In this document: piece after piece, positions 45,837 to 54,988 of the stretch
Layout of the letters: every line of letters starts with the position of its first letter
Numbering within the stretch: the first letter of the stretch is position 1
Assembly: GCA_963707145.1 (NCBI GenBank)
Contig: CAVPOQ010000009.1
Coordinates: 62,001-126,000, forward strand
Length of the DNA: 64,000 nt
Reading direction: 5' to 3'
From: RPQJ01 sp963707145
GTDB lineage: Bacteria > Pseudomonadota > Gammaproteobacteria > Steroidobacterales > Steroidobacteraceae
Translations under genes and position numbers: made by a program
The notes under the pieces: generated by a model
What the model saw: only the letters and a program-made list of their open reading frames with translations
The model's database searches: none
What the model was told of the DNA's origin: nothing

Positions 45837-45969
45837 GGGTCGGTGGCTCGGATCGAAAGGGCTGTGGGAAATACCTACGGGGCGAGTCCCAGAGTGTCCG
45901 AACGCTGTCCCGGGAAGTCAAGGGAACGGACTGCAGGGGTGGTGAAGTGACGCCGTACCCGCTCAACCG

Positions 45970-45993
45970 CGATGCCCGGAAGACCGGGCATCG
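45970..45993 (+). promoter_or_regulatory. Perfect 10-bp hairpin in the leader of the gene at 46029
   Basis: CGATGCCCGG-AAGA-CCGGGCATCG forms a 10-bp stem with a four-base loop, 35 bases before the start codon. No T-tract follows, so it is not a terminator; as DNA it is also a long inverted repeat that could be an operator for the AraC protein transcribed away from it. Confidence 0.55.
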
Positions 45994-46028
45994 AAGTCTC
46001 ACGAGATGAAACAGAAGGAAGAGAAGCA

Positions 46029-46712
46029 ATGAAACTGAAAACAGGTATGGAACCCTTGAGTTGGATGAGCTTCACCAACACCCGCGGCCTCCCCTTCCAC
46101 GGGATGGGGGCCTTTATCGGCACCGGGAAAGCACAGAGGGCCCACGTCTATACGGCGGCATCGATTCCCGTCGACCCCGAGGCCTACAAGAAGATCGATG
46201 CCAAGAAACTGGCGGGCGAACTCGAAGTGGATATGTGCGCGGTCAACATGGGACGCTTCTGGATGATGGACGAAATCAAGTTCCTCGTCGGCGAAACGCA
46301 GAACTTCCATGGCGTCGAATTGCGTTGGGGCGGGGATATGACCGGTGCGGAGATGCTCTCGCAGATGCAGAGCGCCTACGTGCCTTCGCTGATCCGTCGC
46401 AGCTCAGTCTGGACCTTCAAGGCGGGTAGATCCGTGTGCCTGCTGCGCGAGCCCGGCGGTGCGGTCTGGGTCCTGCAGGAGTACACGAAGGCGGTCGATC
46501 CGAGCCTGACCCCTGACAACCTCGACTCGTTGGGCAAGAAATACAAGACCCTGCCGCAAGGCTGGAAGTTCGAGACCAAGATCCTCGAAAAGGATCTCGT
46601 GCTCGACACCACCAAGGCTGGCGGATGGGCGGCCATCATTCGCGACGACCTGCACGGCACCTACCAGGGTTGCGGCTACGGCGCGGACACCAGCGCCAAC
46701 TACGTGCCGTGA
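46029..46712 (+). CDS. Cytosolic protein of unknown function
   Basis: 227 residues from ATG 46029, chosen because GGAAGAGAAG lies upstream and the extension to 45972 runs through the hairpin. No signal peptide or membrane segment. It is Trp/Met-rich with conserved-looking blocks such as TNTRGLPFHGMGAFIGTG, FLVGETQNFHGVELRWGGDM and GGAVWVLQEYTKAVDP, and it has four cysteines (VDMCAVNMG, SVCLLREPG, YQGCGYG). I do not recognise the family. The position next to the AraC gene of the desulfinase cluster and the GTGA overlap with the barrel downstream suggest a joint role in uptake or catabolism. Confidence 0.75.
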   Translation: MKLKTGMEPLSWMSFTNTRGLPFHGMGAFIGTGKAQRAHVYTAASIPVDPEAYKKIDAKKLAGELEVDMCAVNMGRFWMMDEIKFLVGETQNFHGVELRWGGDMTGAEMLSQMQSAYVPSLIRRSSVWTFKAGRSVCLLREPGGAVWVLQEYTKAVDPSLTPDNLDSLGKKYKTLPQGWKFETKILEKDLVLDTTKAGGWAAIIRDDLHGTYQGCGYGADTSANYVP

Positions 46713-47485
46713 CGGCAAGTTCGATTCGCCGCATCGTTTCATTGGCGGTCTCGCTGACGGGGCTGCTTGCCGGATCCAGTGCTGTCGCGGCGGAGGCCCC
46801 GGCAGGTTGGCAGCACACCGTGTTCATCTACGGCATGGGCGCGTCGATCGACGGCGAAGCCCAGATCGGGCCGATCGAGGTCGCCGTCGACGTCAGCATG
46901 TCGGACGTGCTCGACGCACTCGAGTTCGGCGCGATGGCCGCGTATCGCGCCGACAACGGCACCTGGTCCTTCACGGCGGATGCGACCTTCATGGGACTCG
47001 GCGGGCGCGGAACCCACGACACACCGCTCGGCGGCCAGGTGAAGGGCGAGATCGACGTGGATCAGATCACGCTGATGGGCACCTTCGGCCGCCGCTGGAC
47101 CGATCACCTGGAGTTCCTGTTCGGGCTGGCCTACGTCGATCTTTCCATGGATCTTTCCGTGCAGAGCGGGAGCGGCGGGCCGCTCGACGTCGCCGCGAGT
47201 CGCGACGCGAACTGGGTCGACCCGACCCTGGGCCTGCGGTACGAGCGGCCACTCGGCGAGGACTGGTCCCTCAACCTGCGCGGCGACATCGGCGGCTTCG
47301 GAGTCGGGTCCGACTTCATGTACCACCTGCTGGCGGGCGCCGGCTGGCAGGCCTCGGAGTCCGTCGGACTGTTCCTCGGATATCGGCTGATCAGCTACGA
47401 CTACGAGGAGGGCCAGAACCAGAACTACCTGCGTTTCGACCTCACCGAGCAGGGGCCGATGCTCGGCGTGAGCATCTCGTTCTGA
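46709..47485 (+). CDS. Outer-membrane beta-barrel protein, paralogue of the gene at 19612
   Basis: 258 residues from GTG 46709, which overlaps the upstream stop (GTGA); upstream in-frame ATGs lie inside the previous gene. Signal peptide ends at AVA-AE. Shared with the barrel at 19612: a first strand IYGMGASIDGE, then VSMSDVLDALEF and a comparable length. Terminal strand EQGPMLGVSISF ends in Phe, as needed for BAM recognition. Function unknown; coupling to the protein at 46029 is the only lead. Confidence 0.8.
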   Translation: MTASSIRRIVSLAVSLTGLLAGSSAVAAEAPAGWQHTVFIYGMGASIDGEAQIGPIEVAVDVSMSDVLDALEFGAMAAYRADNGTWSFTADATFMGLGGRGTHDTPLGGQVKGEIDVDQITLMGTFGRRWTDHLEFLFGLAYVDLSMDLSVQSGSGGPLDVAASRDANWVDPTLGLRYERPLGEDWSLNLRGDIGGFGVGSDFMYHLLAGAGWQASESVGLFLGYRLISYDYEEGQNQNYLRFDLTEQGPMLGVSISF

Positions 47486-47517
47486 GACGACCTGTTGCGC
47501 GAACCGGAGACGGAGAC

Positions 47518-48041
47518 ATGACTGAGCCAGGTGCGAACCTTCCCAAGGGAAAGCAGACGGTCCTGGGCCTCTATGTGACGGCACGGGAGGCCTACGAGCA
47601 GTACCGGGCCGCACCGGACAAGGTGAAGATCATCGACGTGCGGACTCCGGAGGAGTTCATGTGGGTGGGCCACGCCCCGGTCGCATGGAAGATTCCGTTC
47701 GTCGCCGTGACGTACCAGTGGGACGCCGACGAAGAAGCAGTTTCCGGTGCATCCGCTGCCGGACTTCCTGGCCCGGGTGCAGCAGGTCGCGACACCCGGA
47801 CGATACGTTGATGGTCATGTGTCGCTCCGGCGGTCGGGCCGCGATGGCCATCAACCTGCTCGCCCAGGCCGGGTTCAAGAAGGTCTACAACATCGTCGAC
47901 GGCATGGAAGGCGATGCCGTCAAGGACCCGGACAGCGTCTTCAACGGACGACGGCTGAAGAACGGCTGGAAGAACGCCGGGTGTCCGTGGACGTACGAGC
48001 TGACCGGCGATCGACTGCTGCTCCCCGGATCAACGGGCTGA
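47518..48041 (+). pseudogene. Rhodanese-like protein with two +1 frameshifts
   Basis: ATG 47518 has GGAGACGGAGAC upstream. Frame one reads KQTVLGLYVTAREAYEQYRA, then IIDVRTPEEFMWVGHAPVAW up to TYQWDAD; an extra base near 47735 moves to the frame KKQFPVHPLPDFLARVQQVA, and a second near 47808 moves to the frame TLMVMCRSGGRAAMAINLLA with the active-site cysteine. The tail NGWKNAGCPWTYELTGDRL completes it. The gene at 52308 gives the intact pattern for comparison. It lacks a signal peptide, unlike that paralogue. Either decaying or mis-sequenced. Confidence 0.8.
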
Positions 48042-48065
48042 GACGACGGGAGCGTGAGGTCCAGG

Positions 48066-49294
48066 ATGATGGACACTCGACCGCAATCCTGCGACTAGGT
48101 GCCGATGACCGGACGCCCCTGCAGCACTTGAGCGACTTCTCGCTGGTGGCCGGCGGACCGCTGTACCAGCTCTGGCGGCGCACGCGGCTGTCCGGCGACG
48201 ACCTCGAGCTGCCGCAGCGACGCGTACTCGTGCTGGTCGTGCTGATCTGGGTGCCGCTGCTGGTGCTGTCGATGATCGAAGGGCACGCCTGGGGCAACGG
48301 CGTGGCGTTGCCATTCCTGCACGACATCGAGACGCACCTGCGCCTGCTGATTGCCGCGCCCCTGCTGATCCTGGCGGAGGTCGTCGTTCACCGGAGCCTG
48401 CTGCCGATCGTTCGGCAGTTCGTGGACAACGGCGTGATCCGCGACGAAGCGCGTGGGCGGTTCGATGCCGCCATTGCCTCCGCGCTGCGGCTGCGCAATT
48501 CCGTCGCGGTCGAACTGCTGCTGGTCGTCTTCGTGTACGCCGTGGGGATGCCGTTGGTCTGGCGCGACCAGCTCGCGCTCGACGTGAACAGCTGGTACGC
48601 CACGGTCGCGGGAGGCGAGTTGCATGCGACCAATGCCGGCCGATGGCTGGTGTACGTGAGCATGCCCGTGCTGCAGTTCCTGACGCTGCGGTGGTACTTC
48701 AGGTTCTTCGTCTGGGGCCGCTTCCTGTGGCAGGTGTCGCGCACGCGCTTGAACCTGGAACCGACGCATCCCGACGGCACCGCCGGACTGCTCTTCCTCG
48801 CGCGCAGCGGCCGCGCCTACCGGGTCGTGCTGCTGGCGCTCGGCACGATCCTCTCCGGCATGATCGCCAACCGGATCTTCCACGACGGCGCAAAGCTGCT
48901 CGAGTTCAAGGTCGAGATCGTCGGCGTGGTGGCCGTGCTGGTGCTGCTGGTCCTCGGGCCGCTGATGGTCTTCTATCCGCAGCTTCGGGCAGCGCGGCGC
49001 CGCGGAATGATCGAATACGGAACCCTCGGGCAGGCTTATGCGCGCGAGTTCAATCGCAAGTGGCTGCGTGGCACCCTCCCTGGCGACGAGCCACTGCTCG
49101 GCAGCGCCGACTTCCAGTCGCTGGCCGACCTGCACAACGGCTTCGAGGTCGTGCGCGGCATCAGGCTGGTGCCGTTCACCATGAAGAACGTCACGTCGCT
49201 GGCGGCGACCGTGCTGCTGCCGGTGGCGCCGCTGGTGCTGACGATGGTCTCCGTGGAGCAACTGATCGATCGCATGCTGAAGGCGCTCTTCTGA
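48066..49294 (+). CDS. Polytopic membrane protein of unknown function, start uncertain
   Basis: About 400 residues with seven predicted membrane segments (for example RVLVLVVLIWVPLLVLSMIE, LLIAAPLLILAEVVVHRSLL, SLAATVLLPVAPLVLTMVSV). The conserved-looking N-terminus is LSDFSLVAGGPLYQLWRRTR. No ATG exists in this frame: ATG 48066 (MMDTRPQS) is one frame off, so an indel near 48095 is likely; TTG 48128 is the in-frame alternative. It follows the broken rhodanese and precedes OprB on the same strand. Family not recognised. Confidence 0.7.
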
Positions 49295-49350
49295 GGCGCG
49301 TCGGCTCCGATGACAGGCAAAGCAAGTGAACCGATTCGACGAGCGCCCGG

Positions 49351-50634
49351 GTGCGACGCCCAACTTTCCTTGAAGCGAACACCGCAGCGTTCCTGGCGTT
49401 CGTCGTGCTGGGCGCCGCGAGCGGCAGCGCCTGGTCGGCGGAAGTGGTCGCGGCACCCTCCGACTGGCTGACGCGCGACACGCTCACGGGTGACTGGGGC
49501 GGCCGTCGGACCTGGTTGCAGGATCGCGGCATCCGCCTCGAACCGCGGCTGAGCCAGTTCTACCAGGGGCTGAGCGCCGGCGACGGTGACGACAGCCACG
49601 ACTACGGCGGCAAGGCCGACCTGCGCATGGCGGCCGACCTCGCCAGGCTCGGCGCCTGGGACGGCCTCTCGATGGTCGTCCACGCCGAGTACAACTTCGG
49701 CACCAGCGCCAACGGGCGCGGCGGCGTGATGATCCCGGTCAATACCGCGCTCTACACGCCGGGGATGGACGGCGGCGACGCCTTCGACATCTCGAGCTTC
49801 TATTTCGTCCAGGCGTTCGGCAACGGCGCATCCGTGGCGTTCGGCAAGATCAACATGATCGACATGGTCGCCGGCAAGCCGTTCATGGGCGGTGCGGGCA
49901 TCGACTCGTTCTGGAACCACACCTTCACGGCGACGCCGACCGGCACCGTGCCACCTTATCTGCTGGGCGTGCTGGGGAGCGTGCCCACCGATGCGGCTAC
50001 GTACCGGCTGTGGGTCTATGACCTCCACAGCTACACGAACCGGTCCGTGTTCGACGACCCGTTCGCCGGCGGCGTGAGCGTTCGCGGGCAGGTCGATTTC
50101 AACGTGACCATCGGCGGTCGTAGCGGTCACCAGGGGTTCTCCGCCTTCTACAGCTCCCAGGGCGGCACCGACCTGGAGACCCTCGGCGACACGATCATTC
50201 CATCGCCCACGCCTGGAACTCCCGGCATCAAGGAATCGCGCTACTACGTCGCGTATTCGTTCGACCATTACCTGCGCGAGGTGCCCGGCAGTCCCGGGGA
50301 GGGATTCGGCGTGTTCGGGCAGGTCGCCCTCTCGGATGGCAATCCGAACGGCCTGCACTGGTCGATGTACCTCGGCATTGGCGGAAAAGGACTGGTTCCG
50401 GGCCGAGACCGCGACGCCTGGGGTCTTGGCTACTACTACGACGGCTTCAGCCAGTCCCTCAAGGACTCGCTCGCCGACATCCAGACCATCCGGGACGAGG
50501 CGGGGCTCGAGGTCTTCTACGACCTCTCGCTGACGCCGTGGTGCCACGTGGGCGCGGACCTGCAGGTCATCCGGCCCGGCCTCGGCGAAGCGACCGCGGT
50601 GATTCCGGGGCTTCGGGCTGTGATCAGGTTTTGA
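49351..50634 (+). CDS. OprB family carbohydrate-selective porin
   Basis: 427 residues from GTG 49351. Signal peptide ends at SAWSA-EV. The OprB hallmark LTGDWGGRRTWLQDRGIRLE opens the mature protein; later blocks (FGKINMIDMVAGKPFMGGAG, YYVAYSFDHYL, GLGYYYDGFSQSLKDSLADI) and the terminal GLRAVIRF fit the 16-strand barrel. Family members pass mono- and disaccharides, but in catabolic islands they also carry other small solutes. Start codon and lack of a clear ribosome site leave the exact N-terminus open. Confidence 0.9.
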   Translation: MRRPTFLEANTAAFLAFVVLGAASGSAWSAEVVAAPSDWLTRDTLTGDWGGRRTWLQDRGIRLEPRLSQFYQGLSAGDGDDSHDYGGKADLRMAADLARLGAWDGLSMVVHAEYNFGTSANGRGGVMIPVNTALYTPGMDGGDAFDISSFYFVQAFGNGASVAFGKINMIDMVAGKPFMGGAGIDSFWNHTFTATPTGTVPPYLLGVLGSVPTDAATYRLWVYDLHSYTNRSVFDDPFAGGVSVRGQVDFNVTIGGRSGHQGFSAFYSSQGGTDLETLGDTIIPSPTPGTPGIKESRYYVAYSFDHYLREVPGSPGEGFGVFGQVALSDGNPNGLHWSMYLGIGGKGLVPGRDRDAWGLGYYYDGFSQSLKDSLADIQTIRDEAGLEVFYDLSLTPWCHVGADLQVIRPGLGEATAVIPGLRAVIRF

Positions 50635-50651
50635 TCGGACACAGGAGATTG

Positions 50652-51462
50652 ATGATGAAGATCAACCGGCGATACCACCTCGCCTTTCTCGCGGCGGGAC
50701 TGCTCGGGCTGGCCAGCATGGCCAGCGCGGCCGACGAGGCAGCGGTCAGCGACGCCGCCCAGGCAAATAACCCGCTCCTGAGAGCGAAGGCGTTCAACGT
50801 CCACGACTACTACATCGGCGACCTCACCGACATCGACGAGGATGCCAACCAGTTCTGGCTGCGCTTCGCCATGCCGTTCTCGATCGGCGACACGAAGTGG
50901 CTGATGCGTGCATCGTTGCTGACCCTCAATACCGTCCCGGCGCCGCCGGAGCTCGACCATGAGACGGGCTTAGGCGACTTCAACGTGTTCGCCGCGTACC
51001 AGATGGACGTGGGCATTCCAGGGGTCAGTTTCGGCTTCGGACCGTTGCTCAACATTCCCACGGCGAGCGAAGACGCCACGGGCAGCGGCAAGTGGTCCGC
51101 AGGCATCGCCAACGTGCTTGTTCAGCGCGCAGTCGCCGAAGTTCCAGTACGGCTACCTGCTGACGTGGCAGGCGAGCTTCGCCGGCGACGACGATCGCGA
51201 CGACGTCAACGTCGCGGCCTTCCAGCCGATCCTCATCTACCAGCTCGGCGGCGGCACGTACCTGCGCTCGACGCCGATCATGACCTACGACTTCGAGAGC
51301 GACGGTTACAGCGTGCCACTCGGGGTGGGCATCGGTAAGGTGTTCAAGACGGTGAAGGGATCCAACAACCTGTTCGTCGAGCCGCAGTGGTCGGTGGCGG
51401 ACGATGGCGCAGGCTGGCCCGAGTGGCAGGTCTTCGTCGGATTCAACATGATCTTCCAGTGA
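50652..51462 (+). pseudogene. Outer-membrane barrel protein with one frameshift
   Basis: ATG 50652 (AGGAG upstream) gives a signal peptide ending at ASA-AD and then KAFNVHDYYIGDLTDIDEDA and LGDFNVFAAYQMDVGIPGVS. Near 51118-51120 an extra T breaks the frame; the remainder (FSAQSPKFQYGYLLTWQASF to the terminal EWQVFVGFNMIFQ) is intact in the next frame. Removing that base gives a continuous protein of about 269 residues resembling MetA-pathway/transporter-type barrels. Probably one functional gene with a sequence error. Confidence 0.78.
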
Positions 51463-51492
51463 GACTGACGGACGGATCGCGGCTGTCAATTC

Positions 51493-52254
51493 GTGGCGCA
51501 CATGTGCAAACCACGCGTTGATAGTGATCGGGGCCGGTATGCGCGACGTCTGGTGGCGCTGGCGTGCGCCGGCTGTTTTGTTGCCGCAGGCGCCGCGTAC
51601 GCGACTGAGGTCGCCGATGTCGATGTGCCGATGAGGCAGATATCTGTGGGACAGTTCCTGCCGATCCTTATCCTCATGCTCGGGCCGTTCAAGATCATCG
51701 GGCCCTTCTTCAAAGCGACAAACGGCGCAAGCGCAACGCAAACCCGCCAGATCGCGATGTGGGCGACGCTCTTTGCGGCGCTGGGGCTGCTGATTGCCGG
51801 CTTCCTGGGCGAGAGTATTCTTCGTAGTTACGGCATTCCCCTGCCGATCCTGGTCCTGTCCGGCGGGATCATCCTCTTCCTGGTGGCACTCAGGAACGTG
51901 CTCGAGCAGTTCGAGGCGCACGAGCCGCCCAGCGGAGAGGCCAAGGCTCCACCAGCACCGGCCATAAAAGTCGCGCTGATGCCGCTCGCCTTTCCGGCCA
52001 TCGTCACGCCCTACGGCATCGCGGCGCTGATAGTCCTCCTCGCATTCAGCGACGGCCAGGAGGGGCGCCTCACGCTAGCAGCCGCGGTCGTGGCGATCAT
52101 GGTGTTGAACCTGATCGTCATGCTGGCAGCCCGGCGGCTGGCGCCCGTGCTGGCGTTCGTGCTGCCGATTCTCGGCGCCGTGCTCGGTGTCGTCCAGGTG
52201 GCGCTGGGATTGCAGATCATCAACAACGCATTGCAGATGCTCGGCGTGCTGTGA
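51493..52254 (+). CDS. MarC family integral membrane protein
   Basis: 253 residues from GTG 51493 (ATG 51502 is possible). A hydrophobic leader (LVALACAGCFVAAGAAYA) precedes six membrane helices. Typical MarC features: LPILILMLGPFKIIGPFF in the first helix, GESILRSYGIPLPILVLSGG, and PLAFPAIVTPYGIAALIVLL in the second half. MarC-type proteins (YchE/YhgN group) are inner-membrane proteins of unclear function, not proven transporters. The extra N-terminal leader is longer than usual for the family. Confidence 0.85.
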   Translation: MAHMCKPRVDSDRGRYARRLVALACAGCFVAAGAAYATEVADVDVPMRQISVGQFLPILILMLGPFKIIGPFFKATNGASATQTRQIAMWATLFAALGLLIAGFLGESILRSYGIPLPILVLSGGIILFLVALRNVLEQFEAHEPPSGEAKAPPAPAIKVALMPLAFPAIVTPYGIAALIVLLAFSDGQEGRLTLAAAVVAIMVLNLIVMLAARRLAPVLAFVLPILGAVLGVVQVALGLQIINNALQMLGVL

Positions 52255-52307
52255 CGGAGCGAAGCGCAGCAGATGGACGATCGCAGATGCAATCAGAGGA
52301 GCCGCAT

Positions 52308-52962
52308 ATGTTCAGATTGCGCATGAATGGTCGGTCGAACCGCCTTGCGGTCATGTCGGGCTGGATGATCGTCGCCGCGGTTGTCGCGACCATCCCTCTT
52401 GCCACGGCGGCCGCTGCCGGCGCTGCGACGGCTTCACCTGCGTCCCAGGCGACGACTGCCCAGGTTCCCGTCGAGAAGCAGACGGTCCTCGGGCTCTACG
52501 TCACGGCAAAGGAGGCCTACGCAGCGATGGGAGGCCGCGCCGGACAAGGTGAAGATCATCGATGTCCGGACGCCGGAAGAGGTGATGTGGGTGGGTCATC
52601 CGCCGATGGCCTGGAAGATCCCGGTGGTCGCCGTGACCTACGAGTGGGACGCCGACAAGAAGCAGTTCCCGATGCGTCCGTTGCCCGACTTCGTCACGCG
52701 AGTGCAGAAGGTAGCGAAGCCCGAGGACACGTTGATGGTCATGTGTCGCTCCGGTGGCCGTGGCGCCATGGCCGTGAACCTGCTCGCCAAGGCCGGATAC
52801 AAGAACGTCTACAACGTCATCGACGGCATGGAAGGCGACTCTGTCGAGGACTCGAACAGCGTGTTCCAGGGCCAGCGGCTCGTGAACGGCTGGAAGAATT
52901 CGGGCCTGCCGTGGACCTACAAGATCGATCCGGCCCTGTTGGTGCTGCCCGCAGGGCAGTGA
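52308..52962 (+). pseudogene. Exported rhodanese-like protein with one frameshift
   Basis: ATG 52308 with AGAGGA upstream opens a signal peptide (VMSGWMIVAAVVATIPLATA). KQTVLGLYVTAKEAYAA follows, then an extra A near 52527 shifts the frame; the rest is intact: WEAAPDKVKIIDVRTPEEVM, WVGHPPMAWKIPVVAVTYEW and the active site TLMVMCRSGGRGAMAVNLLA. Removing that A restores about 217 residues. It would work in the periplasm, in contrast to its cytosolic-looking paralogue at 47518. The close match between the two points to a recent duplication. Confidence 0.8.
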
Positions 52963-52986
52963 AAGAGCGGGAGATCGACGCAGGAC

Positions 52987-53485
52987 ATGATGCCGAAGCG
53001 CGCGAGAGGACGGCTGCTCGCCGGCCTGTGCACGTGGCTTGCCCTTGCCGGTGTCGCGTACGCCGCCGACTCACACGAGTTCTGACCCGAGCTCAACCTG
53101 TTCTACGGATTGAGCGAGCGCGCGCGGCTGCACGTCGCCGCCGCCTACGCGGACGGATAAGGAGTCCGACGTCAGCTCGTTCGACGGCGCGGCCTACCTC
53201 GACGTGTCCCTCAAGCCGATCATCCGCAGGGACTTCCAGACGGCGGATTGGCAGCGCGGTCGTTACCTCTGGACGAGAATCGGCTACGTCCGCGTCTTTG
53301 ACGTGACCGAGGAATCCGGTCGCGTCGAAGCCGAGGATCGTGGGGTCGTGTCATTTCCGGTACGAGGTCTACGTGGCCGGGCAGGACGACCGACTCCGAG
53401 CGAGAAGAGCCTCGTCGCGCTCGGGCTGGTCGCCAAGTGGTACTACGAGAGGCTGGACCAGCGGCGCGTGACGTTCAACCGCCGA
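52987..53485 (+). pseudogene. Decayed exported protein gene with in-frame stop and frameshifts
   Basis: ATG 52987 opens a good signal peptide (RLLAGLCTWLALAGVAYA). After ADSHEF comes TGA at 53083, where the continuing PELNLFYGLSERARLHVAAA shows the frame once went on, probably through Trp. A slip near 53155 moves to KESDVSSFDGAAYLDVSLKP and RYLWTRIGYVRVFDV, another near 53350 to HFRYEVYVAGQDDR, and the frame ends near SLVALGLVAKWYYERLDQRR. The pattern suggests a DUF2490-like outer-membrane family. It is convergent with the hydrogenase operon. Confidence 0.65.
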
Positions 53486-54137
53486 GCAGCTGCCGCCTCG
53501 ACACGGTCGGGCCCGGCTCCGGCTCCTCCGCCTCGAACAGCGCGTTCGCAGCCGAGAGTGCCGCCAGCTGCGCCGCCTCGTGGTCGGTGAAGTCGGCCAT
53601 CTGCGAGAACAGCGGGCAGGTCGCGACCAGGCCGAAGTCCGGGAGTTGACTGACCATGAAATCGTACGCGCCGGACGGGAACGCGAGCCGCACCGAGCCG
53701 CCCTTGACCCAGACTTTCTGGTCTTCCGTCGACGGCAGCACCGTCAGATTCATGAACCAGGGCGTGACCATGACGCCCGCTTCGCGGCCCTCGATGCTGC
53801 GGAAGCCCACCGCCTCGACAGCCAGCGTCGGGTTGTAGATCGGCATGCCCTTCATCGCCAGGGCCGCGCGGCGATAGGCATTCGCGGCGTTCTGCACCGT
53901 GTCGTTGGGCGCGTTCGTCGCGCTGCCGATCACCATGAACTTGCTTTTGTCGGCGGCGCAGTTCGGGCAGGTCCAGGTGTCGGGCAGCAGGCGGAATGCG
54001 GTGCCCGGCGCGATCTGCCGGTCCTCGTCGCCCAGCGCCGGGTCGTAGACCCACCAGCAGATGCCGCACTCGAGGAGCGTGTCGTCGGCGATCTTCGAGC
54101 CGTCGCCCAGGTAGCTGCCTTCGAACGGACGGTTCAT
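53475..54137 (-). CDS. Rubredoxin-HybE fusion, hydrogenase accessory protein
   Basis: 220 residues from ATG 54137 (ATGA overlap with the upstream hyaF-type gene). The N-terminal rubredoxin has both CxxC knuckles, LECGICWWVYDP and TWTCPNCAADKSKF, binding one iron. Residues about 75-200 (AANAYRRAALAMKGMPIYNP, VMVTPWFMNLTVLPSTED, FMVSQLPDFGLVATCPLFSQ) are the HybE/HupJ/HoxT chaperone domain for hydrogenase small-subunit maturation. In most uptake hydrogenase operons HupI/HoxR rubredoxin and HupJ/HoxT are separate genes; here they are one chain. The rubredoxin is linked to Fe-S assembly under oxygen. Confidence 0.88.
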   Translation of the reverse strand: MNRPFEGSYLGDGSKIADDTLLECGICWWVYDPALGDEDRQIAPGTAFRLLPDTWTCPNCAADKSKFMVIGSATNAPNDTVQNAANAYRRAALAMKGMPIYNPTLAVEAVGFRSIEGREAGVMVTPWFMNLTVLPSTEDQKVWVKGGSVRLAFPSGAYDFMVSQLPDFGLVATCPLFSQMADFTDHEAAQLAALSAANALFEAEEPEPGPTVSRRQLLGG

Positions 54138-54988
54138 GACGTGAACGCCTCGAGGATCTCGCCGAGGCGCTCCGCCGAATCCTCGAAGTCCTCGCGCGCC
54201 GCGAGGACCGACACCGGTACGCTGCCGACCTCGAGCGTGTCGAGGATGACGTTGCCCATCGAGTTGATGTACTGCACCGCCCAGACGTGCCGCAGGCCGG
54301 TCGCGAACACGCGCGAGCTGCCGTAGCCGCCGGAGCGGATCACGAGCGGAATCTGGCCGAGCACCGACGTCAGCACCTGCGTGTCGACCTCGGTGATCGG
54401 CAGCAGCGTGAAGTTGATGACGTGGTTCTCCGCGCCGGGCCGGTACGCCGACGAGCGTTCCTGGAGTTCGGCGAGCAGCGGCAGCGCGTTCATGGCGCCC
54501 TGCGGCGCATGCTTCGGGATCTCGATCGTGGTGCGCGACTGCTTCGCCGCCTCCGTCAGGATCGGCTGCGGAACCTGCCCGACCTCGATCCACTCACGGG
54601 TCGTCCCGTCGGCAGTGCTCGCCTCCAGGCGCCACACGCCCGCGAGCACTGACTCGACGATGCGCCAGTAAGTATCCCGGGTGCCAACCTTGGCCCAGAC
54701 GTCGCCCTCGCCGAGGATGTCAGCCACGGTCGCCTTGTCGGTCTCGTCGAGGTCGTCCAGGCTGATGCGCGTCGGCAGTTCGGACGGCGCCAGCGCCTGG
54801 CGCTCGAGGTCCGCGAGCACTTCGTGCATCACGGCCCGCGCGGGCGCGGTGAGCTGGTCGGCGGCGAGTGCCTGGCGCGCCGGCCGCACGAGGCCGGTGG
54901 GCATGCCGATGAGCCGCAACTGGTCGTCGCCGCCGGCCGGCGCCTCGCCGGGGACCTTCGGATGCCAGACGAGCACGTGTTCGGTCAT
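54134..54988 (-). CDS. hyaF: Hydrogenase accessory protein HyaF/HupH
   Basis: 284 residues from ATG 54988, with ATGA overlaps at both ends. LIGMPTGLVRPARQALAAD at the start, ISLDDLDETDKATVADILGE in the middle and AVQYINSMGNVILDTLEVGS near the end are typical of the HyaF/HupH family, which helps mature the small subunit of O2-tolerant group 1 hydrogenases. A 115-base copy of its 3' end lies at 38955-39072. Confidence 0.88.
   Translation of the reverse strand: MTEHVLVWHPKVPGEAPAGGDDQLRLIGMPTGLVRPARQALAADQLTAPARAVMHEVLADLERQALAPSELPTRISLDDLDETDKATVADILGEGDVWAKVGTRDTYWRIVESVLAGVWRLEASTADGTTREWIEVGQVPQPILTEAAKQSRTTIEIPKHAPQGAMNALPLLAELQERSSAYRPGAENHVINFTLLPITEVDTQVLTSVLGQIPLVIRSGGYGSSRVFATGLRHVWAVQYINSMGNVILDTLEVGSVPVSVLAAREDFEDSAERLGEILEAFTS

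Noticed and set aside
53083..53085. TGA read as selenocysteine
   Set aside because: No SECIS-like stem seen after it, Trp or similar is expected here, and the same gene has further frameshifts.
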